Below are positions 43,651-50,963 of a stretch of 64,000 bases of DNA, piece after piece. The position numbers and the translations under genes were made by a program. Each line of letters starts with the position of its first letter. The stretch's first letter is position 1. The notes beneath the pieces are model-generated. The model saw nothing but the letters and a program-made list of their open reading frames with translations, had not been told where the DNA came from and made no database searches. Location of the stretch: positions 2,475,001 to 2,539,000 of the forward strand of contig CP075895.1 of assembly GCA_018604165.1 (NCBI GenBank), written 5' to 3'. This DNA comes from Chitinophagaceae bacterium LGM1. Its GTDB lineage: Bacteria; Bacteroidota; Bacteroidia; Chitinophagales; Chitinophagaceae.

Positions 43651-44052
43651 TTATACCCTACGTTTTTTAGGAGGACGGCAACCGTTGTGCGGCATTGGTG
43701 TAACGTCTTTGATAGACACTACTTCTATACCAACACTTGCCAGTGCGCGGATAGCACCCTCACGGCCCGAACCCGGACCCTTAACGAATACATCCACTTT
43801 TTTCAAACCTGCATCTGCAGCTACTTTACCACAGTCTTGAGAAGCCATTTGTGCAGCGTATGGTGTGTTCTTTTTAGAACCACGGAAACCCATTTTACCT
43901 GCTGAAGACCAAGAGATAACCTGACCTTGTTTGTTAGTGATACTAACGATGATGTTGTTGAACGTCGCGCTGATATGTACATCGCCGTGCGGGTCAACTT
44001 TCACTACGCGCTTTTTAGCAGCGGTTTTTGCAGAAGATTGTGCTTTTGCCAT
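43651..44052 (-). CDS. rpsK: 30S ribosomal protein S11
   Basis: A 133-residue S11 of the small-subunit platform. Family motifs are clear: [37 protein letters not shown] and the C-terminal [18 protein letters not shown]. The length is normal. A structured spacer (44091-44159) precedes it. Confidence 0.98.
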   Translation of the reverse strand: MAKAQSSAKTAAKKRVVKVDPHGDVHISATFNNIIVSITNKQGQVISWSSAGKMGFRGSKKNTPYAAQMASQDCGKVAADAGLKKVDVFVKGPGSGREGAIRALASVGIEVVSIKDVTPMPHNGCRPPKKRRV

Positions 44053-44090
44053 TTTACTTTTAAAATAAGGTAGTCGTTAAAAAAACCATC

Positions 44091-44159
44091 AACCGGTATT
44101 ACCCGGCCCCATGCCACTCCTCCCTGCTGCAGCTTTGCAGATCCGGCAGTGGCGCGGTT
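44091..44159 (-). other. Structured RNA-like spacer between rpsM and rpsK
   Basis: Nested pairings can form in the transcript: AACCG / CGGTT on the outside, GCCACT / AGTGGC inside, and CTGC / GCAG in the centre. The spacer is GC-rich compared with its neighbours. It could be a leader for translational control by a ribosomal protein. No known motif is recognised. Confidence 0.4.
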
Positions 44160-44160
44160 A

Positions 44161-44541
44161 TTATTTCTTAGCTGCTTTCTTTTTACCTGCAACAGTTTTG
44201 CGCTTACCTTTACGGGTACGGCTGTTGGTACGTGTACGCTGGCCACGCAAAGGCAATCCTTTACGATGACGCAAGCCACGGTAACAAGCAATATCCATCA
44301 GGCGTTTGATGTTCATCTGAACTTCAGAACGCAACTGGCCTTCTACTTTGAACTCTGTGCTGATGGTGTTACGAATAGCAGCCTGCTCTTCGTCATTCCA
44401 CTCCATCGCTTTCTTGTCATAATTAATCCCTGATTTGTCAAGGATGTACTGAGCAGTGCTACGGCCAATACCGTAGATGTAAGTGAGGGCTATCTCACCA
44501 CGCTTGTTCTTCGGAAGGTCTATACCAGCTATACGAGCCAT
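44161..44541 (-). CDS. rpsM: 30S ribosomal protein S13
   Basis: A 126-residue S13 of the small-subunit head, which contacts tRNA in the P site. It begins [20 protein letters not shown] and has the helix-two-turn-helix and the basic tail ([30 protein letters not shown]). It has normal length and standard position after rpmJ. Confidence 0.98.
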   Translation of the reverse strand: MARIAGIDLPKNKRGEIALTYIYGIGRSTAQYILDKSGINYDKKAMEWNDEEQAAIRNTISTEFKVEGQLRSEVQMNIKRLMDIACYRGLRHRKGLPLRGQRTRTNSRTRKGKRKTVAGKKKAAKK

Positions 44542-44582
44542 GTATGATATAAATTTTTAAATACTAATTACTAAATACTAAA

Positions 44583-44699
44583 TTATCCCTGACGTTGTTT
44601 GAAACGAGGGTTCTTTTTGTTAATTACATACAGCCTGCCTTTACGACGAACTATTTTGCAATCGGCACTACGCTTTTTAATAGCAGCTCTAACCTTCAT
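44583..44699 (-). CDS. rpmJ: 50S ribosomal protein L36, zinc-free form
   Basis: A 38-residue frame beginning [20 protein letters not shown] and ending NPRFKQRQG. The context (infA-rpmJ-rpsM) and the sequence identify L36. The usual zinc site needs three Cys and one His; only one Cys (14) remains, the other positions being Ser, Asn and Phe/Arg, so it does not bind zinc. This is the common form in Bacteroidota as far as I know. Confidence 0.95.
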   Translation of the reverse strand: MKVRAAIKKRSADCKIVRRKGRLYVINKKNPRFKQRQG

Positions 44700-44732
44700 G
44701 ACCGGTTATTGTTTTATTGTTTAATTATCTTG

Positions 44733-44951
44733 TTATTTATACCTATATATAATACGGCCTCTGCTCAAATCGTACGGGCTCATTTCAACGCCTACTTTAT
44801 CTCCCGGCAATATGCGTATGTAGTGCATGCGCATTTTACCCGATATTGTAGCCAAAATTTCATGCCCGTTTTCAAGACGTACGCGAAACATTGCGTTAGA
44901 CAGTGCTTCTACGATAGTACCATCTTGTTTAATCAAAGACTGTTTAGCCAT
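44733..44951 (-). CDS. infA: Translation initiation factor IF-1
   Basis: A 72-residue OB-fold protein, [20 protein letters not shown] ... GRIIYRYK, which binds the ribosomal A site during initiation. The frame is open to 45092, but a consensus promoter (44966-44997) lies inside the longer frame and the family starts at this ATG. It is the first gene of the alpha operon here. Confidence 0.97.
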   Translation of the reverse strand: MAKQSLIKQDGTIVEALSNAMFRVRLENGHEILATISGKMRMHYIRILPGDKVGVEMSPYDLSRGRIIYRYK

Positions 44952-44965
44952 ATTAAAAAGGACTG

Positions 44966-44997
44966 CAAAGGTAATGGGTATTTTTTTTCTATCCAAA
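44966..44997 (-). promoter_or_regulatory. Consensus promoter of the alpha ribosomal operon
   Basis: On the minus strand TTTG (44997-44994), 20 bases, TACCTTTG (44973-44966). The ATG of infA is 15 bases past the -7 box. A terminator for gmhB lies just upstream, so this is the only evident source of transcription for the operon. Confidence 0.75.
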
Positions 44998-45058
44998 TAA
45001 TTTGAAAGGCTGTATATGAGATAATTTTCAGCCGCTTTGCAGGGTGCAAATATATACA

Positions 45059-45083
45059 AAACAGGCACAATAAGTGCCTGTTT
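45059..45083 (-). terminator. Terminator after gmhB
   Basis: AAACAGGCAC and GTGCCTGTTT form a perfect 10-bp stem around five bases, followed on the minus strand by TTGTATAT. Confidence 0.75.
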
Positions 45084-45114
45084 ATCAATCATTTAACCCA
45101 TTCTCACACATATC

Positions 45115-45693
45115 CTACCCTACCATCTCTGCCATCTTAACGGTGGCAGCCCAGTCTTTTAATGATGCGTATTGTTCGTCTATCAAATCGTGTGGCATGG
45201 GATATGGCTCGTGTTTGGTTGTGAGGAACACGGTATGCATACCCAGCCTTTTGCCAAATTCCATATCGCTGATACTATTACCCACCATCACGCTCTTTTT
45301 AAAGTCTATGGCAGGGAAATCTTCTTTTGCTTGTAGTGCCATACCCGTATTAGGCTTGCGATTGTGGTCATTATCTTCGGTAGCTGTGCAGGCATATATC
45401 TTATCTAAGCGCCCGCCAGCTGCTACAATATTACCCGTCATCTGTTCGCCAATCTCTTTCAGGTCTTCTTTGCTCATAATGCCCTTGCCTACCCCACGCT
45501 GATTGGTTACTACTACTATATTACCAAACACCTCGCCCAGATGCTTCAACGCATCCAGTGCACCACCGCAAAACTCAAACTCCTGCCAGTTGGTAACGTA
45601 AGAGCCTACATTCTCTATATTTATCACACCGTCCCTGTCAAGGAACAGTGCCCAGCTTTTATCTATCGTTGCCTGAATATTAAACGTTGTCAT
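45115..45693 (-). CDS. gmhB: D-glycero-manno-heptose 1,7-bisphosphate phosphatase (HAD family)
   Basis: A 192-residue HAD-superfamily phosphatase of the histidinol-phosphatase-like group. Motif I is FLDRDGVIN (nucleophile Asp19, acid/base Asp21), motif II VVTNQRG, and the motif III/IV region MVGNSISDMEFG. It removes the 7-phosphate (or C7 equivalent) from heptose bisphosphate on the way to ADP-heptose for lipopolysaccharide core. The usual Zn loop with three Cys/His is not evident. Its neighbour gmhA acts earlier in the same pathway, which supports the call. Confidence 0.85.
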   Translation of the reverse strand: MTTFNIQATIDKSWALFLDRDGVINIENVGSYVTNWQEFEFCGGALDALKHLGEVFGNIVVVTNQRGVGKGIMSKEDLKEIGEQMTGNIVAAGGRLDKIYACTATEDNDHNRKPNTGMALQAKEDFPAIDFKKSVMVGNSISDMEFGKRLGMHTVFLTTKHEPYPMPHDLIDEQYASLKDWAATVKMAEMVG

Positions 45694-45715
45694 CTTGTTT
45701 GCTTTTTCTTCTTTT

Positions 45716-46288
45716 TTAAAACATCCTTTCTTCTACCAATTGGCACATAATATGCCCTATGGTGATGTGGCTTTCCTGTATCCTCGGCGTATCGTTGCTT
45801 GGTACGTTTACCAGATAGTCGCACAGGTTTTTCATTTTGCCGCCACCCTCTCCTGTAAGTCCTACAGTAATCATACCAATCTCACGTGCGGTTTGTAATG
45901 CATTTGTAATATTCACCGAATTGCCCGATGTGCTGAGCCCTATCAGTACATCGCCTTGCTTGCCAGTGCCTTTTACTATCCTGCTATAGACCACATCGTA
46001 TCCGTAGTCATTCGCCACTGCTGTTATATACGAAGTATTGCAGTGCAAGGCTTCAGATGGCAAAGGGTCTCTGTCATTATAAAACCTGCCGCTGAACTCT
46101 GCTGCTAAATGCTGTGCATCTGCCGCGCTGCCACCGTTACCGCAAAACAATACTTTATTGCCGTTTTTAAAAGCCGTAGTTATTTTTTCTACCACAGCCT
46201 CTATGGTTTGCAACAAAGCAGGATTGTTAAGTATCTGTGCTTTTACATCTATAGAGCCTTGCAATATATCTTTTATCTGTTGCTGCAT
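45716..46288 (-). CDS. gmhA: Sedoheptulose-7-phosphate isomerase (phosphoheptose isomerase)
   Basis: A 190-residue SIS-domain protein. Signature parts are CGNGGSAADAQHLAAEFSGR, STSGNSVNITNAL, and ESHITIGHIMCQLVE near the C-terminus, as in GmhA, which converts sedoheptulose 7-phosphate to heptose 7-phosphate, the first step of ADP-heptose synthesis. I chose the ATG at 46288; a TTG at 46297 adds three residues. gmhB follows 22 bases downstream. A terminator for queA lies directly upstream, and no consensus promoter is seen in the short gap. Confidence 0.9.
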   Translation of the reverse strand: MQQQIKDILQGSIDVKAQILNNPALLQTIEAVVEKITTAFKNGNKVLFCGNGGSAADAQHLAAEFSGRFYNDRDPLPSEALHCNTSYITAVANDYGYDVVYSRIVKGTGKQGDVLIGLSTSGNSVNITNALQTAREIGMITVGLTGEGGGKMKNLCDYLVNVPSNDTPRIQESHITIGHIMCQLVEERMF

Positions 46289-46303
46289 ATCTTCCAAAAA
46301 TAC

Positions 46304-46333
46304 AACAGCGCACGATATGATACGTGCGCTGTT
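46304..46333 (-). terminator. Terminator after queA
   Basis: AACAGCGCACG and CGTGCGCTGTT form a perfect 11-bp stem, followed on the minus strand by GTATTTTTG. Confidence 0.8.
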
Positions 46334-46359
46334 TATAAAACGTTTATTTTCTGTGGATA

Positions 46360-47409
46360 TTATAATACCAACATAGCATCGCCATAGCTGAAGAAACGGT
46401 ATTTTTCTTTCATTGCAGTGTTATAAGCTTCCATTGTCAATTCATAACCTGCAAATGCGCAAACCATAATCATCAGGCTTGTTTTAGGCAGGTGGAAGTT
46501 GGTAACAAGGCTGTTGGCAATTGAAAAATCGTATGGCGGGTGGATGAACAGGTTCGTCCAGCCTTCTTCTGCTTTCAGTAAACCTTGTGCGGTTACTGAG
46601 CTTTCCAAAGCACGCATAGTTGTCGTACCGATAGAACAGATGCGCCTGTCTTCCAGTTTAGCTTTATTAACTATTTTGGTAGAGAAATCATCAACACGGA
46701 AGTATTCAGCATCCATTTTATGCTTCGACAAGTCTTCTACCTCTATAGGGCGGAAAGTACCTAAGCCTGTATGTAGTGTTACCTCTGCAAACTTCACACC
46801 TTCAATTTCCAGACGCTTTATCAGTTCTTTGCTGAAGTGCAAACCGGCCGTTGGTGCTGCAACAGCCCCTTCATATTTTGCATATACGGTTTGGTAGCGC
46901 TCTTTATCTTCTTCTTCAGGTTTGCGTTTGATATATTTAGGCAGTGGTGTTTCACCAAGTGTTTCTAATATTTTCTTGAACGCTTCTTCGTCACCATCAA
47001 ACAGAAAACGGATGGTACGACCACGAGATGTAGTATTATCTATTACCTCTGCTACCAGTTCGTCATTATCACCAAAATACAGTTTGTTGCCCACACGTAT
47101 TTTACGAGCCGGATCAACGATAACATCCCACAAACGGTTAGGTTTATTCAGTTCGCGCAACAAGAACACTTCAATCTTCGCGCCTGTTTTTTCTTTGCGT
47201 CCGTAAAGGCGGGCAGGAAACACTTTGGTGTTGTTTACCACCATTACGTCTTTATCATCAAAATAGGTGATAATATCGCGGAAGGTTTTATGTTCCATTT
47301 TACCTGTGTCGCGGTGAACAACCAACAGGCGGCTTTCTTCTCTTGTTTTAGCTGGGTGCTGGGCAACAAGGTTGAGCGGAAGGTCAAATTTGAATTGCGA
47401 CAACTTCAT
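46360..47409 (-). CDS. queA: S-adenosylmethionine:tRNA ribosyltransferase-isomerase
   Basis: A 349-residue enzyme that transfers the ribosyl part of SAM to 7-aminomethyl-7-deazaguanine in tRNA, making epoxyqueuosine. Family signatures include [51 protein letters not shown] (about 184-197), [13 protein letters not shown] and [19 protein letters not shown] near the end. The length is normal. A consensus promoter lies at 47436-47467 and a terminator follows. Confidence 0.97.
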   Translation of the reverse strand: MKLSQFKFDLPLNLVAQHPAKTREESRLLVVHRDTGKMEHKTFRDIITYFDDKDVMVVNNTKVFPARLYGRKEKTGAKIEVFLLRELNKPNRLWDVIVDPARKIRVGNKLYFGDNDELVAEVIDNTTSRGRTIRFLFDGDEEAFKKILETLGETPLPKYIKRKPEEEDKERYQTVYAKYEGAVAAPTAGLHFSKELIKRLEIEGVKFAEVTLHTGLGTFRPIEVEDLSKHKMDAEYFRVDDFSTKIVNKAKLEDRRICSIGTTTMRALESSVTAQGLLKAEEGWTNLFIHPPYDFSIANSLVTNFHLPKTSLMIMVCAFAGYELTMEAYNTAMKEKYRFFSYGDAMLVL

Positions 47410-47435
47410 ATACGGAACTATAATTTAAAAGTGTG

Positions 47436-47467
47436 CAAAGTTAATACAAAATCAAGCCTAAAACAAC
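47436..47467 (-). promoter_or_regulatory. Promoter of queA
   Basis: On the minus strand GTTG (47467-47464), 20 bases, TAACTTTG (47443-47436). The ATG at 47409 follows 27 bases later. Confidence 0.65.
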
Positions 47468-47572
47468 ATATTATTTAATTATTGAAAATCAATCACTTAA
47501 CCCCTGTTTCAAGTCTGTGTTGCCGGTATCTTGTCAAAGGGTTAAAAATAAGGTGTATTCCTGCCCATAGTG

Positions 47573-47602
47573 TTGGGCTATGTGGCTAATTATTTACATT
47601 TG
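47573..47602 (+). promoter_or_regulatory. Promoter of the M20 dipeptidase
   Basis: TTG (47573-47575), 19 bases, TACATTTG (47595-47602). The ATG at 47621 follows 19 bases later. The promoter lies inside the longer open frame and so decides the start. Confidence 0.65.
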
Positions 47603-47620
47603 AAGCCTAAATCTTTTTTC

Positions 47621-48988
47621 ATGCAAGTTTGGAATGATTATATGGCTGCCAATAAGCAGCGTTTCCTCGATGAACTATTAGACCTGTTGCGCATACCATC
47701 TGTAAGTGCCGACAGTAAGTATAAAGCCGATGTGGCACGTTGTGCGGATGCCGTAAAAGATAGCCTGCTGAAAGCAGGTTGCGATAATGCGGAAATTTGC
47801 CCAACTCCGGGCCACCCGATAGTATATGGCGAAAAAATGATTGACCCCAAACTGCCAACAGTGTTAGTGTATGGACACTACGATGTGCAACCGCCCGACC
47901 CGCTGGAACTGTGGCATAGTGGCCCGTTTGAACCTGTGATAAAAGACGAGAAAATATATGCACGCGGTGCTTGCGATGATAAAGGACAGATGTTCATGCA
48001 CGTAAAGGCGATAGAAGTAATGGTGAAAACCAATACCCTGCCTTGCAATGTGAAGTTTATGATAGAGGGCGAGGAAGAAGTAGGCTCGTCGAACCTTGGC
48101 AAGTTTTTGGAAAGCAATAAAGAGAAACTGAAAGCAGACATCGTACTGGTATCAGACACATCTATGATAAGCATGGAACACCCATCGCTTGAAACAGGCT
48201 TGCGCGGGTTGGCGTATATGGAAGTGGAAGTAGTAGGCCCTAACCGCGACTTGCACAGTGGCGTGTATGGTGGTGCTGTTGCCAACCCGATCAACATACT
48301 GGCAAAAATGATTGCATCGCTGCACGACGAAAACAACCACATAACCATACCCGGCTTCTACGACAAAGTGCAAGACCTGACGGAAGCAGAACGCGCCGCA
48401 CTAAACAGCGCTCCTTTCAATCTTGAAGAGTATCAGGAAGAATTGGGCATCAAAGAAGTAATGGGCGAAAAAGGCTACACTACACTCGAGCGTACCGGCA
48501 CACGCCCTACGCTGGATGTGAACGGTATATGGGGTGGCTATATTGGCGAGGGTGCTAAAACCGTATTGCCATCAAAAGCCAATGCTAAAATATCTATGCG
48601 CCTTGTCCCTAATCAAAGTTCTGACGAGATTTCAGCATTATTCCAGAAACATTTTGAGAGCATAGCACCCGCCGGTGTAAAAGTGAAAGTAACTCCGCAT
48701 CATGGTGGTGAGCCTGTTGTAACACCAACGGACTCTGTAGCGTACAAAGCGGCAGCGAAAGCTATACAAACTGCATTTGGCAAAGACCCGATACCTACAC
48801 GCGGTGGTGGTAGCATACCCATCATAGCACTATTTGAACGTGTGCTGGGTTTAAAAACCGTGCTGCTTGGTTTCGGTTTGGATAACGACAATATCCATTC
48901 GCCCAATGAAAAGTATGATGTGTACAATTACTTCAAGGGTATAGAAACCATACCATACTTCCATAAGTATCTGGCAGAGATGAGTTAA
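47621..48988 (+). CDS. M20-family metallopeptidase (dipeptidase)
   Basis: A 455-residue zinc peptidase of the M20 family, CNDP/ArgE-like group. Metal ligands are seen in VYGHYDVQPPD (His and Asp), GACDDKGQ, the catalytic and ligand Glu pair in EGEEEVGS, and a late His in NDNIHSPNE. The dimerisation domain lies at about 195-315. It has no signal peptide, so it probably acts on dipeptides or modified amino acids in the cytoplasm. I chose the ATG at 47621 because the promoter overlaps the longer frame. Confidence 0.92.
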   Translation: MQVWNDYMAANKQRFLDELLDLLRIPSVSADSKYKADVARCADAVKDSLLKAGCDNAEICPTPGHPIVYGEKMIDPKLPTVLVYGHYDVQPPDPLELWHSGPFEPVIKDEKIYARGACDDKGQMFMHVKAIEVMVKTNTLPCNVKFMIEGEEEVGSSNLGKFLESNKEKLKADIVLVSDTSMISMEHPSLETGLRGLAYMEVEVVGPNRDLHSGVYGGAVANPINILAKMIASLHDENNHITIPGFYDKVQDLTEAERAALNSAPFNLEEYQEELGIKEVMGEKGYTTLERTGTRPTLDVNGIWGGYIGEGAKTVLPSKANAKISMRLVPNQSSDEISALFQKHFESIAPAGVKVKVTPHHGGEPVVTPTDSVAYKAAAKAIQTAFGKDPIPTRGGGSIPIIALFERVLGLKTVLLGFGLDNDNIHSPNEKYDVYNYFKGIETIPYFHKYLAEMS

Positions 48989-49000
48989 ACCCCAAACCCA

Positions 49001-49027
49001 GCCTGCGGCAGGCAGGCCCTAAAGGGG
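49001..49027. repeat. Short GC-rich palindromic element
   Basis: GCCTGC-G-GCAGGC is followed by AGGCCCTAAAGGGGCTT. The second part resembles the CACTAAAGGGGATTT unit within the in-frame element at 37535. It lies between the dipeptidase stop and its terminator. Confidence 0.4.
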
Positions 49028-49043
49028 CTTTGTATATTATTAT

Positions 49044-49068
49044 AATAAGGGGCTATGTGCCCCTTATT
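49044..49068 (+). terminator. Terminator after the M20 dipeptidase
   Basis: AATAAGGGGC and GCCCCTTATT form a perfect 10-bp stem with loop TATGT. Confidence 0.75.
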
Positions 49069-49096
49069 TATTGTGCATGATTCAGTATATTTGAGT

Positions 49097-49309
49097 ATGG
49101 AAACAATGAAAGTTGACATATTGCACCCTAAAGCTGCAAAGTTGCTGAAAGACCTTGCAGACATGAAGCTTATCAGCATTCAGGATAATGCTGATAATCC
49201 TTTTTTGAAAGTTGTGAAAAGATTACGTAATAAAAACAAACAACGTATATCTCTTGAAGAAATAACAAAAGAAGTAGCAACTGTCAGGGCAAAACGTTAT
49301 GGCAAATAA
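49097..49309 (+). CDS. Putative antitoxin of a PIN toxin-antitoxin pair
   Basis: A 70-residue protein (MKVDILHPKAAKLLKDLADMK...) with a short beta strand, a helix and a basic C-terminus (KEVATVRAKRYGK), the usual build of antitoxins beside PIN toxins. It has no recognised DNA-binding motif. Its end overlaps the toxin start by 11 bases, so translation is coupled. TATATTTG at 49086-49093 lies 3 bases before the ATG at 49097; if this -7 box is used the mRNA would be nearly leaderless and the ATG at 49106 may be the start. Confidence 0.7.
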   Translation: METMKVDILHPKAAKLLKDLADMKLISIQDNADNPFLKVVKRLRNKNKQRISLEEITKEVATVRAKRYGK

Positions 49310-49712
49310 GACAAAGCGCATAATCCTTGACACTAATCTTTGGATTAGTTTTTTACTGACACATAATTATACCAAAATAGACAAGCTCTTGTCTTCTAAT
49401 AATATCAAACTCCTATTCAGCGAAGAACTATTGAATGAGTTTTTGGAAGTAGCTGCAAGACCAAAATTCAAGAAATATTTTACTGTTACTGATTTAGAAG
49501 ATTTAGTTACAACAATTCATGAACACGCACTGTTTGTAAAAGTAAAATCTAACGTAACCATCTGTAGCGATCCTAAGGATGATTTTCTACTCGCGCTTGC
49601 TAAAGACGGCAAAGCAGATTATCTTATTACGGGCGACAATGCCTTATTAGCCCTACATAAATACAGGAATACAAATATTGTTTCCATCAACAAATTTTTT
49701 GAAGAAATGTAG
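49299..49712 (+). CDS. PIN-domain ribonuclease, toxin of a toxin-antitoxin pair
   Basis: A 137-residue protein of the VapC-like PIN fold (COG1569 type). The acidic metal-binding residues are visible: Asp11 in ILDTNLW, Glu in SEELLNEF (about 42-47), Asp91/Asp95 in CSDPKDDFLLALA, and Asp113 in ITGDNALL. It is expected to cleave RNA when free of its antitoxin. The antitoxin gene overlaps its start, and a strong terminator follows. Confidence 0.85.
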   Translation: MANKTKRIILDTNLWISFLLTHNYTKIDKLLSSNNIKLLFSEELLNEFLEVAARPKFKKYFTVTDLEDLVTTIHEHALFVKVKSNVTICSDPKDDFLLALAKDGKADYLITGDNALLALHKYRNTNIVSINKFFEEM

Positions 49713-49737
49713 TCTTCAATTCACATTTAACTTATTT

Positions 49738-49764
49738 AAAATGGCACTCTTGTAGTGCCATTTT
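49738..49764 (+). terminator. Terminator after the toxin gene
   Basis: AAAATGGCACT and AGTGCCATTTT form a perfect 11-bp stem with loop CTTGT and a T-run. Confidence 0.85.
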
Positions 49765-49795
49765 AATTTACCATATTTTTATAACAAACACAATG

Positions 49796-49826
49796 TTTGT
49801 ATTACCGAAAGGTTGACGGAAATTTG
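49796..49826 (+). promoter_or_regulatory. Promoter of cmk
   Basis: TTTG (49796-49799), 19 bases, GAAATTTG (49819-49826), one mismatch from TAnnTTTG. The ATG at 49832 follows 5 bases later, so the leader is very short. Confidence 0.5.
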
Positions 49827-49831
49827 TGGTG

Positions 49832-50530
49832 ATGGCAAAGCCTAAAATTATCATAGCAATAGATGGCTACTCTTCTTGCGGCAAGAGTACGGTGGCTAAA
49901 GAATTAGCCGCCAGGCTGGGCTATAGTTATATAGACAGCGGTGCCATGTACCGTGCCATTACCCTTTATTTTTTGCGTAATGATGTAGATTATAAAAACA
50001 GCGAAGAAGTATTGAACTCTCTGAAACATATTCATCTCTCATTTGCTTTCAACGAAGCGAGTGGCAAATCTGAAATAAACCTGAACGATGAGAATGTAGA
50101 GCATTACATCCGCGATATGATAGTGGCGGAGAAAGTAAGTGAAGTAGCTGCCATCAAAGAAGTACGTGCGTTTGCCACCGCACAACAAAAAAAGCTGGGC
50201 AAGAAACGTGGCATTGTAATGGACGGCCGCGACATAGGCACCACCGTCTTCCCCGATGCAGAACTGAAAATATTTATGACCGCATCGCCCGAAGTAAGGG
50301 TGAAACGCCGTTTTCAGGAACTGTATGCCACAAACCCCAACATAACGCTGGAAGAAGTAAAACATAATCTGGAACTACGTGACTATATAGACAGCAACCG
50401 AGAAGAAAGCCCGCTAAGGCAGGCAGCCGATGCGGTAGTACTTGACAACAGCCATCTGACCCGTGAGGAACAACTTACAAAAGTGATAGGCTGGGTAGAG
50501 GCGAGGATTTCTCAACCATCAATTTCATAA
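49832..50530 (+). CDS. cmk: Cytidylate kinase
   Basis: A 232-residue P-loop kinase that phosphorylates CMP and dCMP. The P-loop is DGYSSCGKSTVAKELA near the N-terminus, followed by YIDSGAMYRAITLYFL, MDGRDIGTTVFPDAELK and RDYIDSNREESPLRQA, all typical of Cmk. I chose the ATG at 49832; GTG codons at 49826 and 49829 are in frame. The TIMP-like gene follows after 4 bases on the same strand. Confidence 0.97.
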   Translation: MAKPKIIIAIDGYSSCGKSTVAKELAARLGYSYIDSGAMYRAITLYFLRNDVDYKNSEEVLNSLKHIHLSFAFNEASGKSEINLNDENVEHYIRDMIVAEKVSEVAAIKEVRAFATAQQKKLGKKRGIVMDGRDIGTTVFPDAELKIFMTASPEVRVKRRFQELYATNPNITLEEVKHNLELRDYIDSNREESPLRQAADAVVLDNSHLTREEQLTKVIGWVEARISQPSIS

Positions 50531-50534
50531 TCTA

Positions 50535-50963
50535 GTGACCAAGTTATTTTTCATCTTAGCAGTATTACTATATACATATTCATCTGCTTGTACTTGTGTA
50601 GGTACTTCTACCATAACTGAGCGTTTCACTAATGCAGATGTAATACTTTCAGGAAAAGTGATAAAGATTGATACAACATCATATCCCGATGATAAGTTAA
50701 ATGGTGTTACACATTTATGGCAAAAAGTCAGCTTATTAGTCTTCAAATATTATAAGGGCGAACTACAAAAAGATACAGTGGTAGTTGAAAGCGGAATAGG
50801 CAAAAGTGATTGTGGAGCAACATTTATACTGAATGAAACTTACATTGCATTTTTCTATATCCACCCTGAAAGATACGTAACTACTATCTGTGAGAAAAAT
50901 AGAATATACAACAAGAGAGATAACAGAACACTGTTAAGACTATCTCGCAAACACAATCAATGA
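50535..50963 (+). CDS. Secreted TIMP/NTR-like protein
   Basis: A 142-residue exported protein starting at GTG (50535), with a signal peptide (about 1-18). The mature chain begins CTCVG, then TERFTNADVILSGKVIKID; this CxC start followed by an ADVIxxGKV strand is like the N-terminal netrin/TIMP domain of metalloprotease inhibitors (animal TIMP also begins CTCV). Two more Cys follow (SDCGATF, TTICEKN), fitting two disulfides. The likeness is mine from memory; an inhibitory role is speculation. Its TGA overlaps the ATG of the PolX gene, so translation is coupled. Confidence 0.6.
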   Translation: MTKLFFILAVLLYTYSSACTCVGTSTITERFTNADVILSGKVIKIDTTSYPDDKLNGVTHLWQKVSLLVFKYYKGELQKDTVVVESGIGKSDCGATFILNETYIAFFYIHPERYVTTICEKNRIYNKRDNRTLLRLSRKHNQ

